Source: Streptomyces sp. CBMA156 (GTDB lineage Bacteria > Actinomycetota > Actinomycetes > Streptomycetales > Streptomycetaceae). Taken from it: DNA of 62,492 bases. Positions 1 to 8,437 of the stretch are shown in pieces. The position numbers and the translations under genes are program-made. The stretch spans positions 1-62,492 of the forward strand of contig NZ_MSJQ01000396.1 of assembly GCF_014596515.1 (NCBI RefSeq), read 5' to 3'. The notes under the pieces are model-generated. The model was not told the DNA's origin and did not search any database. It saw only the letters and a list, made by a program, of their open reading frames with translations. How positions within the stretch are numbered: position 1 is the first letter of the stretch; each line of letters opens with the position of its first letter.

Positions 1-1209
1 CTCGCACCGGCCGCGGCGGCGCAGATCCCGCGCCCCGAGCAGCACACCGTGGCCGCCGCCGTGGCCCACGCCCTCGCCGGCCACGGCTCACGCGTGCTGG
101 TGATCGCCGCCGACGGCCCGGCGTGGGACAGCGCGATGGACACCTGGACCCGCGCCCGCGCCCACGAAGGCGCCGTGGTGGGCCTGTTGTCGCGTCCCCG
201 CAGCGTTCCGGCCCCGCAGGACGACGGTCAGCGGGCCCTGGCCTGGACACCGCGTGGCCTGGTCGACCTGGCCGGCACCCGGCAGCCGGCCACCGTCGTG
301 GTCACACCTCAGGCCCTGGACACGCTGACCGAGCTGCACCGCGCCGCCGGCGACCGGCCCCTCGCCCCGTGGGACCTGATCGTCACCGCCTCCTCCGGGC
401 CGGAACACTTGGGGGCGCCGCACGACGGCCAGGGGCTGCCCACCGCGGCCCGCCTCACCCTCACCTCCACCCATCCGCGTCGTCTCCCCCGGCAGGCCGG
501 CCCCGTAGTGGTACGGCGCAGCGCGTTACTCGCCGCGCAGCAAGGCCTGATGCGCGGTCACCGGCTGCTGGCCGTCCCCCACGCGGGCGCCGCCGGGACT
601 CCGGACAGCCTGGCGGCCCTGATCCTGGAGGTGGCCCGCCGTCACGGGCTGCGGCGCGTGCAGGTGGTGTGCGCCTCCGCGCCGGCGTGCCGTCGGCTGA
701 CGGAGGCCGTCGGCAGGGCCGCCCGGGCCCTGCCCGCATGGCTGCGCCCGGCGTCCCTGTGGACCGGCACACTCACCCCCACCCTGCCCGCCGGGAGGCG
801 GGACGACGTGGTGTGGCAGTTCGCCCAGGGCCACGAGGACCTGCTGGTGCTGGCCGCCCACGGTCCGCACCGGGCCACCGGCGCGGACGCCCTGCTGGTC
901 GCCGCCCCGTACGACGAACACACGGCGGGCGAGGCCGTCGAATGGGCCCTGGAGACCCGCGGGCGGCACGACGGCCTGCGCACGCTCGTCGTCCTGGTAC
1001 CCCTCGCCGCCGACGGCACCGGCCGCACCGGGACCGAGGCGCTCGTGCGGGCGTGCGCCGCCCTGGACCCCGCTCTCGTCGACCGCGCCGCACAGCACCC
1101 GGCCACATCCCGGTGGCCGTGGATCGAAGGGGGACCGTACCTGGACACCGGGCAGCACCGGCATCTCGACGCAGCAGCCCGGGCCCTGACCGCGGGACAG
1201 GCGTCGTGA
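1..1209 (+). CDS. Helicase-like protein with degenerate motifs (5' partial)
   Basis: The frame is open to the window edge, so the N-terminus may be missing; a GTG at 49 is the first start candidate inside the window. The layout follows the helicases of the actinobacterial helicase-associated type: a Q-motif-like RPEQ segment, then RVLVIAADGPAWDSAMDTW where motif Ia lies, PWDLIVTASS in the motif II (DEAH) slot, and LTLTSTHPR in the motif III slot. A RecA2-like half follows (FAQGHEDLLVLAAHG, ADALLVAAPYDE). No Walker A, no DEAH and no arginine-finger QxxGRxxR are visible, so ATPase activity is unlikely from this part. The stop overlaps the next gene by 4 nt (GTGA), indicating coupling. Family assignment is by residue pattern only. 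Confidence 0.5.
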   Translation, partial: LAPAAAAQIPRPEQHTVAAAVAHALAGHGSRVLVIAADGPAWDSAMDTWTRARAHEGAVVGLLSRPRSVPAPQDDGQRALAWTPRGLVDLAGTRQPATVVVTPQALDTLTELHRAAGDRPLAPWDLIVTASSGPEHLGAPHDGQGLPTAARLTLTSTHPRRLPRQAGPVVVRRSALLAAQQGLMRGHRLLAVPHAGAAGTPDSLAALILEVARRHGLRRVQVVCASAPACRRLTEAVGRAARALPAWLRPASLWTGTLTPTLPAGRRDDVVWQFAQGHEDLLVLAAHGPHRATGADALLVAAPYDEHTAGEAVEWALETRGRHDGLRTLVVLVPLAADGTGRTGTEALVRACAALDPALVDRAAQHPATSRWPWIEGGPYLDTGQHRHLDAAARALTAGQAS

Positions 1210-2075
1210 GCGCCGACCGGGACCCCGACGACGTCCAGGAGCCCGCCCTGCTGGTGCCGAGCGGGCCGGTCGTCGCCGGGCTGCGCCTGGCCGCGCTGCG
1301 CGAGGCGGGCAACCTCACCCTGCGGGAAACCGCCGGCGCGGCGAAGATCACCCTGCGGCAGCTCGCCGCCGTCGAAGCCGGCCGGGCGCCGGCCCCGCCG
1401 GCGCAGCGGCTGAGCCGGCTGCTGCGTGCGCTCGGCGCCGCGCAGGACCTGCCGGTCCTGGACACCCTCATCCGCCGGACCTGGACCGAGAGCACCGTCG
1501 ACGACCAGACAGGCTGGGCCGGCCGCCTGGAGAGCGTCCTGTCGCAGGCCACCGCGTGGCGGACGGCAGGCGGCGGCATCATGCCAGCGGGCGTCAGGAC
1601 CGCCGCCTACCACCACGCCCTCACCGCCGGCCCGGACCCGGACACAGGTGAGGCCGGGGACGAGGCCGTGTTCACGCGGCTCGCGACGACGGCACCGCCC
1701 GTACGCGTCCAGGTGTACCTCGACGAGCAGGTCCTCGACCGGGCCTGCGGCGGCCCGGCAGCCGCCGCCGCACAGTTCGACCACCTCGCGGAGCTGACCC
1801 GGCACGGCTGGGTGACGGTGGCCCTCGTCCCGGCCGTCGCCTCCCCCGGCGGCCCCGCGCTGATCCACCTCACCACCGCGGCCGGGCCGCTCGTCGTCGA
1901 GGCGGATCCAACCGGCGTCCGCTACCACACCGGAACGACGGCGCACCGCGCGATCGACACCGTCGACTCGGTCCACCACCGCGCGGGCCGGACGAACGAC
2001 GCCCCCGCGTACCTGCGCGTCGCGGCCCAGTGGATGCGCGCCCGCACCACCACCCCCGCGGGGGCGACACCGTGA
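1206..2075 (+). CDS. XRE-family transcriptional regulator, DUF5753 type
   Basis: 289 aa, GTG start at 1206 overlapping the upstream stop (GTGA). Residues about 19-65 form a helix-turn-helix (GLRLAALREAGNLTLRETAG, then ITLRQLAAVEAGR). The rest matches the DUF5753/Scr1-like domain usual in streptomycete XRE regulators (VRVQVYLDEQVLDRACGG, HLAELTRHGWVTVALVP, GPLVVEADPTGVRYH). Such proteins are DNA-binding regulators often found beside small partner proteins or methyltransferases of the kind encoded downstream. The ligand and target are unknown. The family call is good; the function is inferred. Confidence 0.8.
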   Translation: MSADRDPDDVQEPALLVPSGPVVAGLRLAALREAGNLTLRETAGAAKITLRQLAAVEAGRAPAPPAQRLSRLLRALGAAQDLPVLDTLIRRTWTESTVDDQTGWAGRLESVLSQATAWRTAGGGIMPAGVRTAAYHHALTAGPDPDTGEAGDEAVFTRLATTAPPVRVQVYLDEQVLDRACGGPAAAAAQFDHLAELTRHGWVTVALVPAVASPGGPALIHLTTAAGPLVVEADPTGVRYHTGTTAHRAIDTVDSVHHRAGRTNDAPAYLRVAAQWMRARTTTPAGATP

Positions 2076-2600
2076 CCGAGGCCGACACCCTGACCGTTCC
2101 CGCCGCCGGGCCACACCACGCCGTCACCACCGCCCGCGCCGCCGGCCTCCGCACGATCAGGCCCCACCCCGGCTCCCGGGGACCTGCCTGCGGGCCGAAC
2201 GAAGGGCCACCGACCTGCGGCTGCGCCAGACCGCGTCCTCGATCGGCGCCACCGCCCGGAACCTGGCCGCCATCGAGCCCGGCCACCATGGCCGTGCAGT
2301 TCGGCGTGCCGGGTCTGGCCGACCAGCCCGACCCCCTCATGCGCCTGCGCGAGGAGCAGGTGATCGGCCATCGGCCGGCCACCCGGCCCGGACACCGAAC
2401 CCGTCGAACTCCACCGGCTCGACGGCTCGAGGCACACGCTGCCGGCCGAGGTCACGACGAACGGCGCCATCTGCCGCGGCGGGGAGGCCGCCACCGCGCG
2501 CAGTCGCCTCACAGACGCCCGCCTCGCCCGATCCCGGCCCTGCTCCACGAGCCGGGTCCTGCTGTCCCAGGTCAGCACGCACCTGGCCACGACCCCCTGA
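2072..2600 (+). pseudogene. Decayed XRE/DUF5753-like regulator
   Basis: About 590 bases separate the regulator stop from the GH15 gene and no single intact frame explains them. A GTG at 2072 overlaps the previous stop, as in a coupled gene, but regulator-like text appears in different frames. Around 2185-2285 there is an HTH-like stretch (LRAERRATDLRLRQTASSIG followed by NLAAIEPG), and from about 2395 to the TGA at 2598-2600 another frame reads VELHRLDGSRHTLPAEVTT and on to VLLSQVSTHLA. I read this as a second, frameshifted copy of a gene like its left neighbour. Boundaries are approximate. It could instead be non-coding DNA with chance open frames. Confidence 0.35.
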
Positions 2601-2668
2601 CCACACCCCCGGCTCCACATCCCTGGCCGGTCACCACCCTTGCGAACGGACGCCTTCCCTTGAGCACC

Positions 2669-4576
2669 ATGACCATGCCCCGCTCCGCGACCAGAGCCGC
2701 CACTGCCCTCGAAGACCTCGTGCCACTGGGCGACACCCGCACCGCTGTACTGCTGTCCACCTCCGGCGTCGTCGAGTGGGGCTGCGACACCCTCGACGGC
2801 AGCGCCCACTTCGCGGCGCTGCTCGGCGGCCCCGAGCACGGACACTGGACGCTCGCACCCCAGGGCACCGGTCGGGCAACGCGCAGCGCCTGGGACGGCG
2901 ACGCGCTCGTTTTGGTCCAGGAGTGGGACACCGACGACGGCAGCGTGCGGGTGACGTCGTTCATGCCGCCCCAGCCCGCGGGCTCTCGCCTCAGCCGCCT
3001 CCACCAGATCGTCGAGGGTCTGACCGGCACTGTCGCGATGGCCTCGCACTACGCGCCGGCATTCGGGTACGGACGCCTGCCCGGTCACGTGCGGTGGGTG
3101 GCCCGCCAGGGCGGCACGGACGCCCTGGCGCTGACCGCCGGGTCCGTCACGCTGCTGCTCGACGGCCCCGGGCACGAGCCGGCCGCCGCCCCCGGGCGCG
3201 GATGGAGCGCGGAGTTCACCGTCGCTGCGGGGGAGCAGCACCCGCTGACCCTGACCGTCGGCGGATCCGGCACCACGGCATGGCCCGCCCCGACGCCGAG
3301 CGTCGACCTGACCGCCACCCGCCGGGACTGGAAGTCCTGGGCCTCCCATCTGACCTACCAGGGCCCCTACCGGGAGGCGGTCCTGCGCGCCGCCGCACTG
3401 CTGCGGCTGCTGACGGTCCGCGAAACCGGCGCGGTGGCCGCGGCCCTGACCACCTCCGTGCCGGAGTGGATCGGCGGCGCCCGCAACTGGGACTACCGCT
3501 ACTGCTGGCTGCGCGACTCCGCGCTCACCGTCGAGGCACTGGTGCGCCTGGGCTTCCTGGAGGAGGCCGCGCGGTGGCGGCAGTGGCTGGTGCGGGCAGT
3601 CGGCGGTGACCTGGAACAGGCCGCCATCATGTACACGCTCGACGGCGGCCGTGACCTGACGGAACGAGAGCTGGACTGGCTGCCCGGGTACGCGGGCTCC
3701 ACGCCGGTGCGGGTCGGCAACGGCGCAGCCGGACAGGCGCAGCACGACGTCTACGGGGAGCTGATCCAGGCGCTCGTGGCCTGTGAGCGAGCCGGGATGC
3801 CGGCGGACCCCGACGTGGATGCGCTGATGGTCGCCCTCGGCGAGCGGATCTGCACGGTGTGGCGGCTGGAGGACGCCGGGATCTGGGAAGTCCGCGGCCC
3901 CTGGCGCCACTTCGTCCACAGCAAACTGCTGTGCTGGCAGGGCCTGGACCTGCTGGTCGGCTGGGCCAGCGACCGGGCCGCGGCCGGTGTGCCCGTCACC
4001 GCCCCCGACGCGGTCGGGCGGTGGACGCAGGCGCGCGAGGCGATCAAGGCATCCGTGTGCCGGAACGGCTACAGCGAGCAGGCCGGTGTGTTCACCCAGT
4101 ACTACGGCGGGCGTGAACTGGACGCCGCCGTCCTGCTGATGGCGCCGGCCGGAGTCCTGCCCCCGGACGACAAGCGGCTGGTCTCCACTGTAGAGGCCGT
4201 CATGCGGGACCTGGTCGACGCCAACGGGTTCGTCCGCCGTTACCGGCCGCGCCCGGACGGCGCGGTCGACGGCCTGACCGACGACGAGGGTGCCTTCATC
4301 GCCTGCAGCTTCCACGCGGTCGAGGCCCTCGCGGCGCTCGGCCACACCCGGGAGGCCCGCACCCTGTTCGAACGCCTGCTGGCCCTTCGGACCCCGCACG
4401 GGGTGCTGTCGGAGATGTGGGACGCCGACCGTCAGCAGCTCACCGGGAACCTCCCTCAGGGCTTCTCCTTGTGGGCGCTGGTCTCCGCAGCGCTCGCCCT
4501 GGACCCCACGGCACCCAGCCCGCTGGTCCGCGTCCCCCGCCACCGGCGCCCCCTGGACGCGGAGGCTTCCGCATGA
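2669..4576 (+). CDS. Glycoside hydrolase family 15 protein (glucoamylase/trehalase-like)
   Basis: About 635 aa from the ATG at 2669 (TTG at 2660 and ATG at 2675 are alternatives), normal for bacterial GH15 proteins. An N-terminal beta-rich domain (LEDLVPLGDTRTAVLLSTSG) precedes an (alpha/alpha)6 barrel with the family signatures: GGARNWDYRYCWLRDS near residue 269, GYAGSTPVRVGNGA near 340, GIWEVRGPWRHFVHSK near 403 (the Glu is the likely general acid) and GVLSEMWD followed by GNLPQGFSLWAL near 580-600. No signal peptide, so it is cytoplasmic. Family members hydrolyse alpha-glucosides, including trehalose; the substrate cannot be told here. Its stop overlaps the next start (ATGA), placing it in the operon with the methyltransferases. 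Confidence 0.9.
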   Translation: MTMPRSATRAATALEDLVPLGDTRTAVLLSTSGVVEWGCDTLDGSAHFAALLGGPEHGHWTLAPQGTGRATRSAWDGDALVLVQEWDTDDGSVRVTSFMPPQPAGSRLSRLHQIVEGLTGTVAMASHYAPAFGYGRLPGHVRWVARQGGTDALALTAGSVTLLLDGPGHEPAAAPGRGWSAEFTVAAGEQHPLTLTVGGSGTTAWPAPTPSVDLTATRRDWKSWASHLTYQGPYREAVLRAAALLRLLTVRETGAVAAALTTSVPEWIGGARNWDYRYCWLRDSALTVEALVRLGFLEEAARWRQWLVRAVGGDLEQAAIMYTLDGGRDLTERELDWLPGYAGSTPVRVGNGAAGQAQHDVYGELIQALVACERAGMPADPDVDALMVALGERICTVWRLEDAGIWEVRGPWRHFVHSKLLCWQGLDLLVGWASDRAAAGVPVTAPDAVGRWTQAREAIKASVCRNGYSEQAGVFTQYYGGRELDAAVLLMAPAGVLPPDDKRLVSTVEAVMRDLVDANGFVRRYRPRPDGAVDGLTDDEGAFIACSFHAVEALAALGHTREARTLFERLLALRTPHGVLSEMWDADRQQLTGNLPQGFSLWALVSAALALDPTAPSPLVRVPRHRRPLDAEASA

Positions 4577-5625
4577 CGCCCCCGGCCCCCGCCACCACGG
4601 CCGGCACACCGGACCGCACCACAGTGGACCAGGTCATCGAGGGCCTCCTCACCCAGGCCAGGTCCTGCCGCGTCACCGACTACTTCATCGGCGGCTCCGA
4701 CTCCTTCCGGGTCGACCGCGCCACCGCACTCGCGTTCATGAGGCTGGTCTCCAACGCACCCGATCTCGCCTTCCACGCCAGGGCGTTCACTGAGCACAGC
4801 GTCGGCGCCCTCGTCCGCGAGCACGGCATCCGCCAGTTCGTCGACCTCGGCTGCGGCCTGCCCCTGCACAGCCGCCGCAACGTCCACGAGATCGCGCAGG
4901 CCATCGCCGCCGACAGCACGACGGTCTACGTCGACAACGACCCCCTGGTCCTCAATCACGCCCGCCTCTACCTGCGCACCGACCAGACGGCGGTCGTCGA
5001 AGCCGACCTCGCCGACGGGCTGCACCCGATCCTCGAACACCCGAAGGCCCGGGCGCTCCTCGACCCGGACCGGCCGGTCGCGGTCCTGCTGTGCTCCACC
5101 CTGGAGACGCTGCCCGACGAGGCACTGCCCGCCGCGCTGCTGGCCGACCTGCCCTCCCTCATGCCCGCCGGCAGCTTCGTCGTGCTCACCCACCTGGCGA
5201 GCGCCGACGAACATGCCGCCGACCGGGCCTCGGCCCTCATGCGACAGCAGATCCTGGGCGGCTGGGGACGTATCCGCTCCCACAACGAGGTGGCGGCGCT
5301 CGTGGCCGGCCTGTCCCTCCTGGAACCGGGCCTGACCGACCTGAGCACCCTGCCCCCGCCCGCACCCGCGGTCCGCACGGCCCTGCGCGAAACCGGCCCA
5401 AGCCCGGTCACCGTGCTGGGCGCCGTCGCCCGCCTCGATCCGTCACCCGCCACGCGACGGCGCGCCGCCGCTCGCGCGTTCGGCGCCCACAACGCCGCGC
5501 AGCTGGGCTATGCCGCCGTCGCCACCGGCACCGTCCAGCTCGACGCGATCCACCCCGCATGCCCCCGCCTGACCCTGCCCGATGCCCTCATCAAGACCGC
5601 GCCCCCCGCCGGAGACCCCCGATGA
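4573..5625 (+). CDS. SAM-dependent methyltransferase, Methyltransf_19 (DUF574) family, copy 1
   Basis: 350 aa; ATG at 4573 overlaps the GH15 stop by 4 nt. SAM-binding motif I is intact (FVDLGCGLP, about residues 88-96), followed by RRNVHEIAQ and the acidic ribose-binding loop VYVDNDPLVLNHARLYL. The N-terminal segment VTDYFIGGSDSFRVDR is the usual family opening. These soluble Rossmann-fold proteins are abundant in Streptomyces and their methyl acceptors are unknown. Of the three paralogues in this operon this one keeps the fullest motif set, so it is the best candidate for an active enzyme. Confidence 0.88.
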   Translation: MTPPAPATTAGTPDRTTVDQVIEGLLTQARSCRVTDYFIGGSDSFRVDRATALAFMRLVSNAPDLAFHARAFTEHSVGALVREHGIRQFVDLGCGLPLHSRRNVHEIAQAIAADSTTVYVDNDPLVLNHARLYLRTDQTAVVEADLADGLHPILEHPKARALLDPDRPVAVLLCSTLETLPDEALPAALLADLPSLMPAGSFVVLTHLASADEHAADRASALMRQQILGGWGRIRSHNEVAALVAGLSLLEPGLTDLSTLPPPAPAVRTALRETGPSPVTVLGAVARLDPSPATRRRAAARAFGAHNAAQLGYAAVATGTVQLDAIHPACPRLTLPDALIKTAPPAGDPR

Positions 5626-6605
5626 GCACTGCCAGAATCCCCGCGCTGTCCGCCTCACCGGCCACGCACGCCGAGCTGCTGCTGACCGACCTGCGGGGCC
5701 GAGTGCTGCTCGCCCCCGGTCCGGACGGCACGGACCCGGACCTGCCGCGAGGTCCCGTGCCGCCCGGTGAGGCGCCCTACGCGGCCGCCCGGCGAGGCGC
5801 CGAAGCCGTGACCGGACTGGCCCATCTGCTCCCCGGACGGCTGCTCGCCATGGACTGGCACCCCGCCGGCGCCCAGACCCTCGTCACCTACGACCACCCG
5901 CCCCTGACCGACGCCCAGACCGGCACGCTTGACGACGGCCGCCGCGGCGCACCGCTCCTGGTCGCCCCCGCCGATCTCGCGGCCCACGCACCGGGCGCCG
6001 CCAGGCGCATCCTGGCTCTACTTCACGCCCGGGTCGAAGGCCGCACAGCCGAACTCGTCCAGGGCAGCCTGCGCCACCCCGGTGTGCTGGACGTGCACGG
6101 GGTGCTCGCCCGCACCCGGGCCCCCGTCCCTGCCTCGTGGGAGCGGGACGGCCGCGGCGGCGAGGCGGAGGCCGGGACGGAGGTCCACGGCTGGCTCTGG
6201 CACACGGCCGGCCTCGTCCTGCTCTGCCACGACCTGGAGACCGGTCAGACCGCGTTGCCCGGCGGCCCCCTCGAGCCCGGCGAGGCGGACGTCCCGGAAG
6301 CGGCCCTGCGCCGCGTGTGCGCCGGCGGCGTCCACGCCTTCGTCAAGGGCGTCACGGTCATCGGCCGCCGCGGCGCCGGCGTCCGCGCAGTCGGCTTCCT
6401 GCCCGGGCCCGCTCTCGCGATGGCGCCCGGCTCGCGGATCCAGCGGCTGCTGGTGACCCCCGAGCAGGTCCTGGACCTGTGCGCGGGCCAGGTCTGCCGC
6501 AGGGAACTGGAGGAGGCGTGCCGGACGGTCGACCTGCCCGGGGCCGCGCAACTGCCCGACCGCCGGCCCGTCGTCGCCGTGCCCGCCGAAGGGATGCCCT
6601 GGTGA
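5622..6605 (+). CDS. Protein with two Nudix-like domains
   Basis: 327 aa, ATG at 5622 overlapping the upstream stop by 4 nt. Two Nudix-like halves are visible. The first, about residues 15-115, has AELLLTDLRGRVLLAP and PPGEAPYAAARRGAEAVTGL where a Nudix box would lie. The second, about 185-300, has AGLVLLCHDLETGQTALPGG, then PLEPGEADVPEAALRRVCAG. Neither box keeps the REXXEE metal-binding core, so both look degenerate; the protein may bind rather than hydrolyse a nucleotide-sugar or similar ligand. It lies between methyltransferase copy 1 and a LuxR-type regulator in an overlapping gene chain. The function is unknown. Confidence 0.6.
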   Translation: MSTARIPALSASPATHAELLLTDLRGRVLLAPGPDGTDPDLPRGPVPPGEAPYAAARRGAEAVTGLAHLLPGRLLAMDWHPAGAQTLVTYDHPPLTDAQTGTLDDGRRGAPLLVAPADLAAHAPGAARRILALLHARVEGRTAELVQGSLRHPGVLDVHGVLARTRAPVPASWERDGRGGEAEAGTEVHGWLWHTAGLVLLCHDLETGQTALPGGPLEPGEADVPEAALRRVCAGGVHAFVKGVTVIGRRGAGVRAVGFLPGPALAMAPGSRIQRLLVTPEQVLDLCAGQVCRRELEEACRTVDLPGAAQLPDRRPVVAVPAEGMPW

Positions 6606-6742
6606 CCATCGACCCGGGAGAGGGCGCGGAGCGCGCCGTGGCGGACGGGCCGGGCCTCGTGAACCGCCTGCGATGGGCCGTCAACGGCCTGATGATCGAC
6701 CTGAGTGACGGTCTGACCGCGTCGCCCGGAGCCGTCCTGTGA
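6602..6742 (+). CDS. Small hypothetical protein (46 aa)
   Basis: A 46-codon frame that starts with GTG at 6602, overlapping the previous stop, and ends at 6742, overlapping the next start; both overlaps are 4 nt. The sequence contains GLVNRLRWAVNGLMIDLSDG, a plausible amphipathic helix. No family is recognised. The double overlap is the main reason to call it real: it is what a translationally coupled small gene would show. It could be a partner peptide of the LuxR-type protein downstream. Confidence 0.5.
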   Translation: MTIDPGEGAERAVADGPGLVNRLRWAVNGLMIDLSDGLTASPGAVL

Positions 6743-7494
6743 CCGTCACGGCCGCCCGGCCCTCCGGTGGCTACGTGTACCGCGAACAGCTCCCGCCGAC
6801 GACCGGACGCCGATCAGGGTACACGCTCCTCGCCAGGGCGCGTCCCGCCCGCCCCGGGCCTCGCATCGCCATCGCGGCGCCGCTCCTGCAGGCAGAATCC
6901 CTGACCGTCGCGCTGCGCCTCCACGGCTGGATCGCCGGCCCGGCCCGGCCCGGCGACCGGGCCGACGTCCTGGTACTCGCCGTCGACGGCCAGACATCGT
7001 GCGAGGCACGGATCCAGCACCTGAAGCGGGCGCTGCCGGCGGCTGCGGCCCTCGCCGTCGGACCGCACGACGGCACGGTGGCCTTCGGTGCCCTGCTGGC
7101 GGGGGCGGACGGATATCTGCCCCACGACGCGGGCGTGGACGAGGCCCACGAAGCGCTCACGCTGCTCCTGTCCGGCCATGCGGCGATCGGCTCCGCTCTG
7201 CTGCACCAGGCGCTGGAGGCGGCTGACAGCCGTCCCGGGGCAGACGAGGGCACGCGGTTCGCCGTCCTGCTCACCAAACGGGAACGGCAGGCGCTGCAAG
7301 GCGCGGCCGACGGGCTGGACACCGACGGCATCTCCCGGCGTCTCGGTATCAGCCCGACCACGACCCGCAGCCACATCCAGCGGGTCATCACCAAACTCGA
7401 TGCCGACAGCCGCCCGCACGCGGTCGCGATCGCCCGCCGACACCGTCTCCTGAACCCCGACTCCTCCCCGCCTCTTGAAGGGCCCCGCCCATGA
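6739..7494 (+). CDS. LuxR-type (NarL/FixJ-like) DNA-binding regulator
   Basis: 251 aa, GTG start coupled to the small ORF upstream. Residues about 176-240 are a clear LuxR HTH: LLTKRERQALQGAADGL, then ISRRLGISPTTTRSHIQRV and KLDADSRPHAVAIARRH. The N-terminal part resembles a receiver domain (IAAPLLQAESLTVALRLHGW, ADVLVLAVDG, LLAGADGYLPHDAG), but the first acidic pocket is missing and the phospho-acceptor position is not obvious, so it may be an atypical, phosphorylation-independent receiver. It is probably the operon's own regulator; no kinase is next to it. Confidence 0.8.
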   Translation: MTVTAARPSGGYVYREQLPPTTGRRSGYTLLARARPARPGPRIAIAAPLLQAESLTVALRLHGWIAGPARPGDRADVLVLAVDGQTSCEARIQHLKRALPAAAALAVGPHDGTVAFGALLAGADGYLPHDAGVDEAHEALTLLLSGHAAIGSALLHQALEAADSRPGADEGTRFAVLLTKRERQALQGAADGLDTDGISRRLGISPTTTRSHIQRVITKLDADSRPHAVAIARRHRLLNPDSSPPLEGPRP

Positions 7495-8333
7495 CCGCCA
7501 CACCCGCCGAACGTCCGGACGTCTCGGTGCCCTGCGCCTTCCGCATGGCGGACTCCTGGACCTCCGGCACCGCCAGCTTCGCGCCGGACCGCCTCGCCGC
7601 GCAGGCCATCGAGGCCGCTGTACCCGGCACCGCCCGCGCGTCCCTCGCGGGCGCCGACTTCGAGTTCCGGGTGCTGGAGCATCTCGCCGACGCGGGCATC
7701 ACGCAGGTCCTGCACCTGGGACACGGATACCCCTACGCCCCGGCGATCCGGGGCGTCCTCGGTTGGGAGACGGTCCAGCAGCACAACGCCGGTGCTCCCG
7801 TGGTGCTGGTCTGCACGGACCGGACCGTCTACACCCGGACCGAGATGCTGGTGCACGCCGACGCGCCGGTCGTGACCCTGTTCCGGGAGCAGCTGGGTCC
7901 GGAGATCCTCGACGATCCGAGGGTGCGGGATGTCATCGATCTCGCGCAGCCGGTCGCGGTGCTGCTCACCGGCCTCCATCACCAGCATCCCGCACCCGAC
8001 CTGTCGGCGCTCGTGGGGGGTATCACCGCCTGTATGGCGCCGGGGAGCTTGCTGGCGTTGTCCCACCTGGCCGCACCCGCCCGTCGGCACCGCAGGCGGC
8101 TGACCCGGCTGATGCACGAGGCTACGGACGGCCGCTGGGGCAGGGTCCGCGCGCCCGGCGACCTGGCCAAGGCGTTGCTGGGCTTGGAGAGGGTCGGTCC
8201 CCGGCCCGGGGACGTCACCGCGTGGTCGGCGGTCGGACGTACCCTGCCCACCCACGCGAACCTTCCCATGGCGGGCCCGGCCCCGGCGGTCTTCGAGTAC
8301 GGGGCCCTGGTCCGCGTCCGGGCCTGGGCCTGA
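7491..8333 (+). CDS. Methyltransf_19 family protein, copy 2 (motif-poor)
   Basis: 280 aa, ATG at 7491 overlapping the LuxR stop by 4 nt. The fold and later motifs match Methyltransf_19 (AVLLTGLHHQHPAPDLSALV, CMAPGSLLALSHLA, ATDGRWGRVRAPGDLAKALL). Motif I, however, reads VLHLGHGYP instead of VDLGCG, and the VDND loop has become VLVCTDRTV. Loss of both acidic positions suggests weak or no SAM binding. It could be a regulatory pseudoenzyme paired with copies 1 and 3. Its stop overlaps an ATG at 8333 (TGATG), in frame with copy 3. Confidence 0.78.
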   Translation: MTATPAERPDVSVPCAFRMADSWTSGTASFAPDRLAAQAIEAAVPGTARASLAGADFEFRVLEHLADAGITQVLHLGHGYPYAPAIRGVLGWETVQQHNAGAPVVLVCTDRTVYTRTEMLVHADAPVVTLFREQLGPEILDDPRVRDVIDLAQPVAVLLTGLHHQHPAPDLSALVGGITACMAPGSLLALSHLAAPARRHRRRLTRLMHEATDGRWGRVRAPGDLAKALLGLERVGPRPGDVTAWSAVGRTLPTHANLPMAGPAPAVFEYGALVRVRAWA

Positions 8334-8437
8334 TGCCCGCCGTGCGTCCTGCCCGTGCCCCACTGACCTGCGCACCATCGGTCGCCGCACCGAGCGGCCA
8401 GCACGTCGAAGGAACCGTCCGTGAAGAGGCCCTGTCC

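Noticed and set aside
1922..4609. 895-codon open frame on the minus strand opposite the GH15 gene
   Set aside because: GH15 motifs on the plus strand are unambiguous; the antisense frame is open only because of third-position GC bias and has low-complexity text.
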